A DNA stretch of 48,939 nt, taken from assembly GCF_018131075.1 (NCBI RefSeq), contig NZ_JAFCLS010000055.1:1-48939 (forward strand), written 5' to 3'. This DNA comes from Bradyrhizobium sp. JYMT SZCCT0428. Lineage in GTDB: Bacteria > Pseudomonadota > Alphaproteobacteria > Rhizobiales > Xanthobacteraceae. Below are positions 8,319 through 16,747 of this stretch, piece by piece (position 1 is the first letter of the stretch; each line of letters starts with the position of its first letter). A model generated the notes under the pieces. That model worked only from the letters and a program-made list of their open reading frames with translations, was not told where the DNA came from and made no database searches. Made by a program: the position numbers and the translations under genes.

Positions 8319-8349
8319 CGCCCATTGGTGCAGGCGCGCGTTCAAGACC

Positions 8350-8380
8350 AAGCTCCCGCATCACAGCGGGAGCTTTGAGT
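8350..8380 (+). terminator. Terminator of the large RTX gene
   Basis: A 10-bp perfect stem AAGCTCCCGC/GCGGGAGCTT (8350-8359 and 8366-8375) with loop ATCACA, 32 bases after the RTX stop codon. The following TTGAGTT is only moderately T-rich. Confidence 0.65.
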
Positions 8381-8716
8381 TGGGCCTGATCACATATTGA
8401 CGCGTGCGGCGCGCTGAATCGACGATGTCCAACTTCGTCGTCCGTGCCTCCAATTTCAAATTGGTACGATAATGAGGATCTGGCGCAATATAAGCCAGAG
8501 CTAGCGGAAGGCACCGAAGTTGTACACCGGCGGCGCGAGCCAGCGGTGGCGGCAACTATTTCGCGTGATGTTCTTCAGCAGCAGATCGAAGAAATCATCC
8601 ATGGAATCGCCAATGACGAAGGCGTTCGAGCGCCTCGCGATCGGCGCCGGACCGGCCGCGGCGAGTTTCGTAGACGCGTCCGAGAGCGGGAGCGGCTGAT
8701 GATAACCGAAGACAGT
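8381..8716. other. Stretch of unclear content between RTX gene and IS3 fragment
   Basis: Short frames run on both strands. The minus-strand frame 8501-8755 contains the protein-like segment SNAFVIGDSMDDFFDLLLKN, but I cannot assign it to a family, and no start or context supports it. It may be another eroded gene. Confidence 0.25.
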
Positions 8717-9045
8717 GATCAGCCACAACGGCACCGAACGCACCAGCGCCGCCATTTTTGCATGGGCTGATGCCGCCCGGATCGACTGGCATTACATCGC
8801 GCCGGGCAAGCCGACCCAGAATGCCTTCATCGAGAGCTTCAAGCGGCCGCTACGGGACGAACTGTTGAATGAGACGCTGTTCACGTCCCTGGCCCAGGCT
8901 CGCATCGTCCTCGGATGTTGGCGGGCCGATTACAAAAAAACTCGCCCACCTCGCAACTCTGATGGCGGACGCCGGCCGAATTTGCCTTCACCCATCTGCG
9001 ACGGGAGCTGGCATGCGCTATGCCGACGGCTCCGCGCCAGCTGCG
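8717..9045 (+). mobile_element. IS3-family transposase (OrfB) C-terminal fragment
   Basis: The frame beginning near 8717 reads SHNGTERTSAAI, then DWHYIAPGKPTQNAFIESF and LRDELLNETLFTSLAQAR. This is the C-terminal part of the rve integrase domain of IS3-family OrfB. A frameshift near 8945 leads to EFAFTHLRRELACA, the usual tail. The final catalytic Glu region (ESF) is present, but the N-terminal two thirds of the transposase are missing. It is a dead remnant next to the RTX debris. Confidence 0.75.
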
Positions 9046-9480
9046 GGCGCCACCGCCGTTGCCGCCGAAGTAGTCATTCACGCCTTGGCCGCCGTCAAAA
9101 TAGTCGTTGCCAGCGCTTCTCATGAGTACGTCAACACCGTCACCGCCAAACATATAATCGTCGTCATTACCACCATAAAAATATCTTGACCGGCATTACC
9201 GAACATCGTGTCGTTGCCGTCACCGCCCTGTCGATGACGCGCCCGCCGGTGGAGATCAAAATATCGTTGCCGAGCCCCCATAGGCCTGCGCGACGTAAAT
9301 TTCAGAAGCTTCGCCGCTAGCAAGGTAAATATAATCGTCTCCACCATCGCCCACCGGTACATCCACTCCACTGCGCCGACCAGTGTGTCGTTACCATTCC
9401 CGCCAAAAAGGGTGTCATTGCCTTGGCCGCCATAAATTGCGTCGTTAGCAGGCTTCGCAGATGCTGGCGCTTCCGCGGCA
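9046..9480 (-). pseudogene. RTX repeat remnant, multiply frameshifted
   Basis: On the minus strand, fragments in different frames read YGGQGNDTLFGGNGNDTLVG (near 9450-9390), GGDGNDTMFGNAGQDIF (near 9230-9180), and MFGGDGVDVL followed by GNDYFDGGQG (near 9150-9080). They follow one another in the right order for an RTX array but need at least three frame changes. The remnant lies downstream of the M64-RTX gene on the same strand, so it may be a decayed neighbour or duplicate of that gene's repeat region. Confidence 0.65.
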
Positions 9481-9578
9481 CGCCGCCCCGCCTCGCTACG
9501 AGCCGACGCTCGAGGCCGCGATTGCGGCGTTCGCCAAAAGTCGGCGGCGAAAAGTTTTAGAAGGACAGGCAAGACGTC

Positions 9579-11786
9579 TCAGCTGAAGGCGAAGTCCGTA
9601 GCCTGGAACGTTGCCGATGTCTGACCGATGAGCCAGATGTTTTCTGTAGGACTGATTGTGATCACGCTGAAGCTGCCGTAATCGGTTGTGTTGGCCAGAA
9701 CGTCTGCAAACGAGTGGAGGTTGGTACCCTTAATGCTTATCAGATCTCCCTCGGCACGATTGAAGTCCTGGATGACGTTTGCGCCCGCAATGTTCTCAAT
9801 TCCGAAGACGTCGGCTCCTGCGCCTCCAACTAGGTAATCGGCCGCACCGCCTCCTCCAAAGAGGAAGTCATTTCCGCCTTGGCCGAGAAGCACGTCTACT
9901 CCGGTGTTGCCATAGGCCACGTCGTTGCCATCTTGACCGTAAAAATAGTCCTGGCCGTCGCCGGCGTAGAACGTATCGGTGCCTATACCACCGACATAGA
10001 TGTCGTTGCCGGCCTCACCAAAGGCGGTCGCGGGGCCCATGCTCAGTGCGTAGAAGTAGTCGCCGTCAGCGCCGCCATACATTACATCGTTGATGCCTTC
10101 GGAATTTAGTACGTCGACGCCCGCACCACCGAACATAACGTTTGTGCCGGACCCGCCGAACAAGTAGTCCTGATCATCTTCGCCAAACAGGCTGTCATTC
10201 CCTGCCTCGCCCAGCAGCACGTCGACGCCGGCTTCGCCGACCGCGATGTCATTTCCGTTGCCCATATAGGCGTAGTCATTACCGGTCCCGCCATAGGCGT
10301 AATCATCGCCGTTGCCCATGACCAGCACGTCGGCACCCCCAATGCCTACTCCCACATCATTGCCAGGGCCGCCGTAGATCAGGTCATTGCCAGGGCCGCC
10401 GATTAGCTCGTTGACGTTAGTGACGTTTACCGTGATGGTCTGCGTGTCCACCAGACTCCCATCGAAGGCGCGAACCTGGACGACGTAGCTGTTATTGTGA
10501 TCGGCATCTGTTGGCGCTTCGAAATTCGGAGTGCCGACAAAACTCAGGGCACCCGTTATGGAATTGATCTGGAATTGCGCAGCATCATCACCGCCCAGGA
10601 TCGAATAGACGATTGCGGAGCCGTCCACATCGGTTGCAGTGACCCCAGTTACGGCGCCCGTGTTCTCGGCGACCAGCACTGTCGCGTTGTCGCCGCCACC
10701 GTTCGAGGTGATGATCGGCGAGTCGTCGATTCCGGTGATGATGACGACGGCCCAGGTGACCGATTGCTCGAGATCGCTGCGCTCTCCGCGCACCCAATCT
10801 GTTGGATCATACGCGCGCGCCGTGACACTGTAGCTTCCATAGTCGAAGCCGTGATCGGAAAAGCTGAATGTGTCGCCGGAGTTGACGAAAGCGTGGCCGT
10901 TCACCGTCCAGTCAACGCTGATCACGGTTGGGTCGATTACGTCCACGCTCAGCGTCTGCACGTTGAACTTTGTACCGATGTTGTCGTCATGACCGTCGAG
11001 CGGGTCGACAAACTGATAAAACCTATGGATGAACTCCTCGCGTGCGATCGGATCGAATGGTCGACCCAGACTGCGCATTTTTGAGTCCTCAGTTGGCCGG
11101 TAAATTCCGTGATCATAGTAGAGACCACCTTCGTAGGAGCCTACCAAACCCAGCGCTGGATCATCGTATCCGAGCCACTCTGCCCACTTCACGCCAATAG
11201 AATTCGTTGTGACATTAATCTGACTCGGCTCCGAACCGGTATATGTCCCGGTGTTTCCGCCATATTCGTCTGCAAGACCCGCAAATGAGTGGCCGATTTC
11301 GTGCAGCCCAATTTCCTGAGCGCTGCTGTTGCCCGCCGCAAACACGCCGAAATAGCCACCGCCGCCGCCATATTTGCTATCGTTAATGAGCACGTAACGT
11401 ATCTCGTCGCCGATGCTCGTTCCCGCCAGCGCGCTGTCCATCGCTTCCTGGGCTTTTGTATCGCTTACGTATAAGAGCCGCTCGGTGACGCCATCCCAGT
11501 AATAACTCGCGTCGAGCGCGGTATCACGGAAAGTCGCTGTCCCTGGATCGTCCGCTCCCGATTGGCTCGAGATCACATCAACAGCGTAAATGTTGAAGAA
11601 GCTCTCATAGCGGCCGAATGGCTGCGTCAGAGCGCTGTCATCGAAGATGTAGTTGAGATAACTCTGTATATGAGTTGGGAAGGTGCTCCCGATCTCGGAA
11701 GCGGTATAGCCGTCGCCAAGGAAAATGATATCGACCCGATTTGTGCTATCCCCAGTGGTGGTAATCGCCCGCAAGCCGTTTCCCAT
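9579..11786 (-). CDS. Secreted M64-family metallopeptidase with cadherin-like domain and RTX repeats
   Basis: The 735-residue protein has three parts. Residues about 8-275 match the M64 (IgA-peptidase-like) metallopeptidase family: DIIFLGDGYTASE near the start, then the zinc site HEIGHSFAGLADEYGG at 162-177, with His162 and His166 as ligands and Glu163 as the base. Residues about 385-465 form a cadherin-like domain (VAENTGAVTGVTATDVDGS; TITVNVTNVNE). Residues about 467-665 are RTX nonapeptides rich in Tyr. The C-terminus (VIQDFNRAEGD, LHSFADV, WLIG, DFAFS) matches that of the 959-residue RTX protein, consistent with type I export. The ATG is preceded by an in-frame stop three codons upstream, so the start is well bounded, but there is no good ribosome-binding site. 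It should be an extracellular calcium-stabilised protease, substrate unknown. Confidence 0.85.
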   Translation of the reverse strand: MGNGLRAITTTGDSTNRVDIIFLGDGYTASEIGSTFPTHIQSYLNYIFDDSALTQPFGRYESFFNIYAVDVISSQSGADDPGTATFRDTALDASYYWDGVTERLLYVSDTKAQEAMDSALAGTSIGDEIRYVLINDSKYGGGGGYFGVFAAGNSSAQEIGLHEIGHSFAGLADEYGGNTGTYTGSEPSQINVTTNSIGVKWAEWLGYDDPALGLVGSYEGGLYYDHGIYRPTEDSKMRSLGRPFDPIAREEFIHRFYQFVDPLDGHDDNIGTKFNVQTLSVDVIDPTVISVDWTVNGHAFVNSGDTFSFSDHGFDYGSYSVTARAYDPTDWVRGERSDLEQSVTWAVVIITGIDDSPIITSNGGGDNATVLVAENTGAVTGVTATDVDGSAIVYSILGGDDAAQFQINSITGALSFVGTPNFEAPTDADHNNSYVVQVRAFDGSLVDTQTITVNVTNVNELIGGPGNDLIYGGPGNDVGVGIGGADVLVMGNGDDYAYGGTGNDYAYMGNGNDIAVGEAGVDVLLGEAGNDSLFGEDDQDYLFGGSGTNVMFGGAGVDVLNSEGINDVMYGGADGDYFYALSMGPATAFGEAGNDIYVGGIGTDTFYAGDGQDYFYGQDGNDVAYGNTGVDVLLGQGGNDFLFGGGGAADYLVGGAGADVFGIENIAGANVIQDFNRAEGDLISIKGTNLHSFADVLANTTDYGSFSVITISPTENIWLIGQTSATFQATDFAFS

Positions 11787-11810
11787 GTAACCGTGCTAGC
11801 ATAATTACAA

Positions 11811-11842
11811 CCCGGCGGGAAGGTTGAAGCTCCCGCGCCGGG
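11811..11842. promoter_or_regulatory. Strong hairpin upstream of the M64-RTX gene
   Basis: CCCGGC/GCCGGG extended by GGGA/TCCC, with a 2-base bulge and a 10-base loop. It begins 25 bases before the start codon of the minus-strand M64-RTX gene, so it would lie in that gene's leader or mark the end of an upstream transcript. There is no T run on either side, so the function is open. Confidence 0.4.
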
Positions 11843-11997
11843 CCTAACCCGAGCCACGAAGGCCGGGAATCCAAATGACCCAGGCTGACAGAGTGCATAG
11901 CATGCCACCCATAAAAACGTCTGCAACCCCACCAGCGCCCTCACAGGCAACCTTTGCCGCTCGGCTGGCTGCAACAAGGCCATCCGAGAGAGCGCTA

Positions 11998-12235
11998 CAG
12001 CGGCCTTCGTAAGCTTCGCACGAAGGCCGCTGACAAGATCGACCGCCTCCTGGCGTTCCTCGATGCCCGCGATATTGATTCTGACCTAGAGCCGTCACTT
12101 GGATGGACGGAAGCCGGCGCCCGATCCTACGGCAACGAACAGGGCGTCGACCGAACAAGAACCGGAGCATCAAGAGGACGGCGGCGATGGCGAGCCATGG
12201 CTCGGTTCGCATGAATTGCGGTCAGGGGCGGTTTG
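11998..12235 (+). pseudogene. Remnant of a conserved DLEPSLGW-type hypothetical protein
   Basis: One frame reads KAADKIDRLLAFLDARDID then DLEPSLGWTEAGARSYG. After a shift near 12140 another frame reads EDGGDGEPWLGSHE. Acidic proteins with a helical IDRLLAFLDA start and repeated EPxLG motifs are common near phage-like regions of Bradyrhizobium; their function is unknown. At least one frameshift and the lack of a clear start indicate a broken gene. Confidence 0.5.
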
Positions 12236-12302
12236 CTATCTGCAGTCTTGCGCGTTTGGCCACCTGGACGTCGAGGCAGTGCGACGACGAAGGAGCGACG
12301 GC

Positions 12303-12487
12303 ATGAAGATCGAAGCTTGGCATCGTCGACCTGGTCTATGCGTCGCCAGCAGCCTTCCTGACGATCCCGAGGACGCCTTGGCGGTCCTCGTGTGCGTGAG
12401 AAAGTTGGTCGCCAATTCTTGCGGGCGGACGCTCCGGAGCCGGTCAAGGCCCGAATCTTGACGCGGGCGCGGGACTTGTCGGCCTGA
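12303..12487 (+). pseudogene. Small protein of the MKIEAWHRRPGLCVA type, frameshifted near the C-terminus
   Basis: The ATG at 12303 opens MKIEAWHRRPGLCVASSLPD and continues PEDALAVLVCVRKLVAN. The uninterrupted frame ends at 12461 with an unnatural arginine/serine-rich tail. A shift near 12420 gives ADAPEPVKARILTRARDLSA ending at 12487, just before a terminator. The shifted tail reads more like protein, so the gene is probably broken by one indel. Function unknown. Confidence 0.4.
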
Positions 12488-12492
12488 AGAGT

Positions 12493-12526
12493 AAGCCCGC
12501 CAGTTTGCGCCGGCGGGCTTTCTTTC
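12493..12526 (+). terminator. Rho-independent terminator
   Basis: A 9-bp perfect stem AAGCCCGCC/GGCGGGCTT (12493-12501, 12512-12520) followed by TCTTTCGT, placed directly after the small gene's shifted reading frame, whose stop is at 12485-12487. Confidence 0.7.
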
Positions 12527-12619
12527 GTGACTGACATCATACCCGGTAGCAAATCGAGCCGATGCGGGGGCAAATGTGGCGAAATCGCACTTCTGGATGT
12601 GAGGCTTAACTTTGAGCTG

Positions 12620-12970
12620 CACCCGGTTCTGTCCTAATCCAGTCTGCCGCTCGAACTCCGCCGGGCTCCAATATTCGATCGTCGAGTGCCGACGCTTCGG
12701 ATTGTAGAAGCGCTCAATGTAATCGAAGACGTCGGCCTTGGCGTGGGCCCTCGTCCGTTACATTTTGTGCGCGCAGTCCGCTCGGTCTTCAATGACGAGA
12801 AGACGCTCTCCATCGTCGCGTTAGACATTGCCTAACCCGCTCATCGAGCAGACGACGCCGTGATCGGCCATCAACCGCTGGAACTGCTCGCTGGTGTATT
12901 GGCTGCAGCGATCGGAATGATGCAGCAGCGCGTCCGGCTTGCCCCGTCGCCAGATCGCCATCCCGCCGGC
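12620..12970 (-). mobile_element. IS3-family transposase (OrfB) C-terminal fragment
   Basis: On the minus strand, segments in shifting frames read LLHHSDRCSQYTSEQFQRLM (near 12935-12880), CSMSGLGN, MESVFSSLKTERTA, then IERFYNPKRRHSTIEYWSP-like text and a C-terminal ...FERQTGLGQ near 12640. This is the second half of an IS3-group rve domain (D...DE motif end). The N-terminal half is absent and several frame changes are needed, so it is a relic. It differs in sequence from the IS3 fragment at 8717. Confidence 0.7.
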
Positions 12971-13501
12971 GGTCTCACGTCGGCGGGTTAGCGAGCGTCG
13001 CGTCTTCGTCCGGTAGGCTTATGCTACCGCCGGCGCGATTGCGAGCCCCCAGAGAGGCCCTGCACCTCCTCTAGATGGGCAGGGAAACTGTGATCGTGCC
13101 ACAGCATGATCGCTCACTCGGCGTGCCCCATGCCCACGGCTGGCGAGAACCTCAGCTGTGCTCCGAAAAATCCGCCGACCCCGCGTCCACTGGAATTGGC
13201 AGACAACGCATAATTTTCAATGCGTAGCTTGTCGATCCCATGCCAACCACTGAAAGCTTTTTGAACGGGCGATTGTTTGAAAGGGCGCGCCGAGCGCCCA
13301 AACTTTAAGTTTTCAGCATCAATACCGGTAGATGGCTGCACATTATCGGGGCCTTTCGGTCGAGCATGCACAGGCTAACCGTGAAACCGAATTCGCCCCA
13401 TCAGGCGCATCGTCCAGTCCTTGACAGAATAGACTTCCCGCCTATTTTTTCGGCGGGCTTGCGCCTCTTTACCGGCGAAAGATTGTAACGACCGTCAAAG
13501 G
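12971..13501. other. Stretch without recognised gene
   Basis: A minus-strand frame of 85 codons (13114-13371, containing SANSSGRGVGGFFGAQLRFS) is the longest here. It is protein-like in its second half, but I cannot place it. A hairpin CCCGCC/GGCGGG encloses T6 at 13437-13457. Confidence 0.25.
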
Positions 13502-13643
13502 GTGACGACGATAATCGAAGAGCAATTGGAGCGCTTGCGCACGCACCGCAACAAGATCGCCCGGCATCGCCGAGTTCGCCAAACTCAAGGAAGTTGAGCG
13601 CGAGTTCATTGAACGGCGCATGACCGAGGAGCAGTCACAATAA
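13502..13643 (+). pseudogene. Small helical protein remnant (RLRTHRNKI type), frameshifted
   Basis: A GTG at 13502 opens TTIIEEQLERLRTHRNKIAR. A shift near 13560 continues with EFAKLKEVEREFIERRMTEE and stops at 13641-13643. The join gives a continuous basic amphipathic helix typical of short Bradyrhizobium hypothetical proteins. It is followed directly by the next small gene. Confidence 0.4.
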
Positions 13644-13655
13644 TGAAGCGGGCCG

Positions 13656-13802
13656 CTGATCGCCAGTCCGCCTTGGTCTACCGACGAGGATCAGAAGGTG
13701 CGTGAGTTCGCTCTTGCTGGTATTCGTCCTGTTGAGATTGCCAAGGAACTGGGACGTTCGGCCGCGGCCGTCCGTCACCGATTTTACAAGGAATTCCGTT
13801 AG
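13656..13802 (+). pseudogene. Small Myb/SANT- or GcrA-like DNA-binding protein, 5' end out of frame
   Basis: The frame ending at 13802 reads PPWSTDEDQKVREFALAGI, then IAKELGRSAAAVRHRFYK: a tryptophan-containing first helix and a helix-turn-helix of the kind found in Myb/SANT-like and GcrA-like small proteins. The best ATG (13643, MKRAADRQS) is in a different frame, which implies a one-base indel near 13665. If translated from a rare start in frame, the DNA-binding part would be complete. It probably bound DNA; its target is unknown. Confidence 0.45.
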
Positions 13803-13890
13803 GGCAACCATAACCGAAAGCAAGCCTTACCGAGCGTCTCACGGCAGCGCCGCCAGTTTTTCCGCTGGAAAGGTTAAGGCGAAGCGTTAA

Positions 13891-14181
13891 ATTTCCCGGT
13901 TCGATCCTCACATTCCTCCCTATCGCGAACGTGCTGCGCTGCAGGCATTAATCGGAGAAGGCGGGTTCCCTAGTGCAAAACTCCATCCAGCCGGCCCCTC
14001 GACCATTTATGAAATGCTCAGCAAAGGCTGGATAACGAGGAAGCGGGACACGTCGAACGAATGGATTTATTGCATTTCGACAACTGGGGAATCAGCCTTG
14101 AAGGGCGACCATCCCCGCTATGCCGAAGAGACAAAGCCAGCGGCCTCGCAGGGCGAGGACGCGGAACTAGATAGGAGTTGA
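13891..14181 (+). pseudogene. Open frame of a small conserved-looking protein that has lost its start
   Basis: The frame is open from a TAA at 13888 to TGA at 14179-14181 (97 codons). It reads PPYRERAALQALIGEGGFP, then HPAGPSTIYEMLSKGWITRK and WIYCISTTGESALK, which looks like a winged-helix-sized domain (TIYEMLSKGWI resembles a wing/recognition segment). No ATG, GTG or TTG occurs until ATG 14014, which would give only 55 residues. I infer that the true start was lost by an upstream indel. The family is not identified. Confidence 0.4.
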
Positions 14182-14182
14182 T

Positions 14183-14372
14183 TTGAGTTTCGAGCGAATT
14201 TCCGATGAGAGCATTGCGCGCTATTACGAAACATCCGCCAACAAGCCGACGCGATCGAAGGCACGAGGACATTTCACGGCTAGCCCAAGCGTTCGGGAAA
14301 AGGGCGGACAAACTGCGCCAGGAAATGATTAAGCGACGTCTGCGGCACTCGCCTATTAACTGTCCGTCTTAA
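14183..14372 (+). pseudogene. ISDESIARYYE-type small protein, frameshifted
   Basis: A TTG at 14183, almost abutting the previous stop, opens SFERISDESIARYYE. A frame change near 14230 gives RRDRRHEDISRLAQAFGKRA and DKLRQEMIKRRLRHSPIN, ending at 14372. I know this arrangement (ISDESIARYYEnIRQQ...) from many small Bradyrhizobium hypothetical proteins. Here one indel separates the two halves. Confidence 0.55.
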
Positions 14373-14417
14373 TCAAGCCTTCCCCCGCCCCCGCAATCGC
14401 GCCAATGCGAGTTGAAT

Positions 14418-14642
14418 ATGAGCTCACCAATCACCGTAATATTCGTCTGCTCGCAGTGCAGCGCAGGCTATCAGGCTGTTCAAAAGCTTCGGACTTAGGA
14501 GATGACGGGACGTTTCAGCTGTGAGGTATGTCTGACTGAAATCTACGCTTGGTCCGGTCCATACGCCTATCTTGATTGCCGAGCCGTCGAAACGTTACCT
14601 AAGCCTCGTCGGGAGACGCCACCAAGTGAACTTTTTAATTAG
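14418..14642 (+). pseudogene. Small zinc-ribbon-like protein, frameshifted
   Basis: The ATG at 14418 opens MSSPITVIFVCSQCSAGYQA. The frame stops at 14498, but shifting near 14495 gives GRFSCEVCLTEIYAWSGPYA and ends at 14642. Joining the halves restores two CxxC pairs (VCSQC and SCEVC), the layout of a small zinc ribbon. This family is common in Bradyrhizobium and uncharacterised. A single indel inactivates it. Confidence 0.55.
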
Positions 14643-14778
14643 TGATCGCGGCTTTGCCATTGCCGCCTGTAGGTTTGCAGGTCGCCGAGTTGCGCCGGCG
14701 CCTGCCCCGTTGATCCGTAAAACCAGCCCTATGCGAAGCGGATCGGACAGTTGCGTAAAAAGTGGGCTTTTCCGAAAA

Positions 14779-15243
14779 TCACTTAGTTTGGCAACTCTTG
14801 GTACTGTTCGGTTGGGCGCGGAAAACTAAGAAGTGCGAGATGGAAAAGTTCACCACGAAACCAACGGCAATCGACCCGAGTTTCGCTATTGCTATGGTGG
14901 TATGGTTCGCAAGAACCACCAAAACCGTCGTCGCAATGCTCACTCCCAAAACTCCGGACGCAGCAAACCGCAGATATCGCCCTACGCTGAGGAGGCCACC
15001 AGTCTCGTGACCGAAGGTGATCTTGCTGTTCATCATGTAAGAGCCGGTGACGGCGATGATCCACGATACTATGTTTGAAGGGATCAGTTGTAAGTGAAGA
15101 ACTCGGACCAACAGAGTAAAGATGCTGACGTCCACCAGGACGTTGACGACGCCAATTGACGCGAAGCTGAATAGCTTTGCTAAAAGAGAGCGGCGATTCC
15201 AAGCGTCTACGATATTTTTGACGACAACCCGCATGATGGCCAA
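14779..15243 (-). CDS. GtrA-family membrane protein
   Basis: A 154-residue protein with four predicted transmembrane segments (residues about 24-46, 55-75, 90-112 and 120-142) and the GtrA signature beginning KLFSFASIGVVNVLVDVSIF. GtrA-like proteins are thought to flip polyprenyl-phosphate-linked sugars across the inner membrane for O-antigen or teichoic-acid glycosylation. No cognate GtrB-type glycosyltransferase lies beside it. It is 6 kb from the glycan cluster, on the same strand as the left operon but not linked to it. ATG at 15243 or 15234 could be the start. The gene looks intact, unusual for this region. Confidence 0.8.
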   Translation of the reverse strand: MAIMRVVVKNIVDAWNRRSLLAKLFSFASIGVVNVLVDVSIFTLLVRVLHLQLIPSNIVSWIIAVTGSYMMNSKITFGHETGGLLSVGRYLRFAASGVLGVSIATTVLVVLANHTTIAIAKLGSIAVGFVVNFSISHFLVFRAQPNSTKSCQTK

Positions 15244-15268
15244 CCGCTAGCATGTTCGCCTGGCAAAG

Positions 15269-15451
15269 TCAGCTCGATTCGAAGGATATGGCGAAGCTGT
15301 CCTTCGGCCTACCCCCAAGCGTGCATAAATCGACAGACAAACCTTGCTGGAGCGCATTCTTGCTCGATCGTACTTTTCCTGCGCGTGAGCGCGGACCGGT
15401 ACTTCGGGCTGCATTGCGCCTGTTCGCCTCAATTTGGCGTACGCTGGTCAC
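15269..15451 (-). CDS. Short RQIEANRRNA-type protein, probably truncated
   Basis: The 60-residue frame starts (GTG, preceded by GAGAAGG) with TSVRQIEANRRNAARSTGPR, followed by AGKVRSSKNALQQGLS. This is the well-conserved N-terminal signature of a family of roughly 150-250-residue rhizobial hypothetical proteins (IEANRRNAxxSTGPKTxxGKxxSxxNALxHGL). Here it stops after 60 residues, so it is either a truncated member or a frameshifted one. Function unknown. Confidence 0.5.
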   Translation of the reverse strand: MTSVRQIEANRRNAARSTGPRSRAGKVRSSKNALQQGLSVDLCTLGGRPKDSFAISFESS

Positions 15452-15533
15452 ACGTCTACGTCCTTCTCACCGGACGAGTTCCGATCACAATTTCGATTCT
15501 TGTCGCTACCGTCCGTCTGACATGATCTATCGC

Positions 15534-15788
15534 CTAATTGACCCAAATCCGCAGCATCTTTATTGCGCGGCTTTGCGCGGAGGCACGGAGCCTGTCATTT
15601 GCTTGCTGCCGCGCGACCAAATGTTGAATTGGGGTTCGAGGATCAAGCTCCGCGTAAATCTCGTTGCGGAAAACCTTAAACCCGCGCTCCGATTCTGAGC
15701 GCAAGAGCACGGTTTTGAAGATGCGATCGAACGGATTTTCCGCCGGCTGCTTTCGAGATACAGGTTTCTGCCGTGAGTTACGCTTCAT
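15534..15788 (-). CDS. Small basic protein, possibly related to the RQIEANRRNA family C-terminal part
   Basis: An 84-residue protein starting MKRNSRQKPVSRKQPAENPF. The ATG at 15788 has an excellent ribosome-binding site (AGGAGGGG at about 10 bases), so I prefer it to the longer in-frame start at 15833. The segment containing DPRTPIQHLVARQQANDRLR resembles the middle of the protein family encoded just downstream at 15269. The two may be rearranged halves, or simply neighbours. No known domain. Confidence 0.5.
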   Translation of the reverse strand: MKRNSRQKPVSRKQPAENPFDRIFKTVLLRSESERGFKVFRNEIYAELDPRTPIQHLVARQQANDRLRASAQSRAIKMLRIWVN

Positions 15789-15833
15789 GCTGTTTCCCCT
15801 CCTGAACAGGTTTATGTTTCGTGCAGACACCAT

Positions 15834-16131
15834 GTCTGACGAACTCCCGAGAACACCGCCACTGGGAAATGGTACTGTGTGAACCGACTCAGCGCCGTCA
15901 CGATCGAAGCACTAAGCCATTAACGGTCTCTTTCGAACCGACGTATCGTTAGGCGCCGTCAACTAGCATTTGATTGCTGGTCTGTGCGCTCGCGTCGACC
16001 TTCAAACCAGGCAACAATGGGCGAATAGAGCGTGCAAGATGCCCAAGATCAACTGATTGAGTTTGCCAAAGAAATTGGGTTCGTTTTGCGAAATTGGGAC
16101 CGATTACGAAGCGGCCGGACTTGGGAAGTAT
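15834..16131. other. Intergenic stretch without recognised gene
   Basis: A GTG frame near 16032 (MQDAQDQLIEFAKEIGFVLR...) of about 57 codons is protein-like but overlaps the XRE gene in antisense, and I cannot support it. The beginning (ATGGTACTGTGTGAACCG near 15871) resembles the start of the dispersed repeat at 17244. Confidence 0.25.
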
Positions 16132-16386
16132 TCACTTGTTCCGAGTCTGACGCTTTCGTGGGCCCGCTAGTCGCACTCCGGGTCCACCACCGTTCCCGTC
16201 AATAAACTCAATGCCGGCGGCTTCCAATGCACGCTGCATTGCCTCGATCGTGCGCTCCTTCAATTCGTCTCCACGTTCGAACCGAGCGACCGTGTCTATT
16301 GATACCTTGGCTGCCGCAGCAAGATCTCGAACCCCCCAGCCAACGGCTGCACGAGCCATTCGGCACTGCACTGGCAACAAAATCAT
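16132..16386 (-). CDS. XRE-family helix-turn-helix regulator
   Basis: An 84-residue protein with the compact HTH_3 fold: QCRMARAAVGWGVRDLAAAA, then KVSIDTVARFERGDELKERT and IEAMQRALEAAGIEF. The recognition helix is SIDTVARFERG. Members of this very common rhizobial subfamily end, as here, in FxxGxGPGVRL. It probably binds DNA as a small single-domain repressor. Targets are unknown; the divergent YqaJ fragment at 16481 is the nearest candidate. ATG 16386 is the first start in frame; the conserved region begins a few residues later. It appears intact. Confidence 0.8.
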   Translation of the reverse strand: MILLPVQCRMARAAVGWGVRDLAAAAKVSIDTVARFERGDELKERTIEAMQRALEAAGIEFIDGNGGGPGVRLAGPRKRQTRNK

Positions 16387-16480
16387 AACAAAATCCTGAT
16401 TTCGGTTGCAATACCTGTTTTATGCGATATCATGTTTTTGTTCTGATTTCGTACCGAGAGCCACTTTAAGGAGTTTGAAG

Positions 16481-16747
16481 ATGCGTATGTCGATGGTAAC
16501 TGATTCAGGTGATAGGCGCAGCTTCGTCGGCGGCTCAGATGCGCGGATCATCATGGGCGACGACGAGGCCGCCCTGCTCCGGCTGTGGCGGGAAAAGCGA
16601 GGCGAGATCGAGCCGGAGGACCTTTCGGCAAATCTGATCGTTCAACTCGGCACCGCGACCGAGGACCTCAACCGGCGCTGGTACGAACGTAATACCGGCC
16701 AGGTCATCACCCAGGTGCAGCGGCAGGTGTTTCATCACCGTGTCTGA
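16481..16747 (+). pseudogene. N-terminal fragment of a YqaJ-type viral recombinase
   Basis: The ATG at 16481 has a good ribosome-binding site (AAGGAG). The product contains DRRSFVGGSDARIIMGDDEA, LLRLWREKRGEIEPEDLS and NRRWYERNTGQVITQVQRQV: the N-terminal, substrate-binding start of the YqaJ/lambda-exonuclease-like fold (GGSDA motif). It breaks off after VFHHRV, before the catalytic acidic/lysine residues. The sequence that follows is the dispersed repeat of 16746-16810. The C-terminal end of the same family is seen at 1-135, so the genome probably has or had two copies. Confidence 0.75.

Noticed and set aside
10497..11084. 195-codon plus-strand frame opposite the M64-RTX gene
   Set aside because: Antisense to cadherin-like and peptidase-region sequence of a clear gene; no independent support.
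13114..13371. 85-codon minus-strand frame
   Set aside because: The second half looks like it could be part of an exported protein, but no start signal, domain or neighbour supports it.
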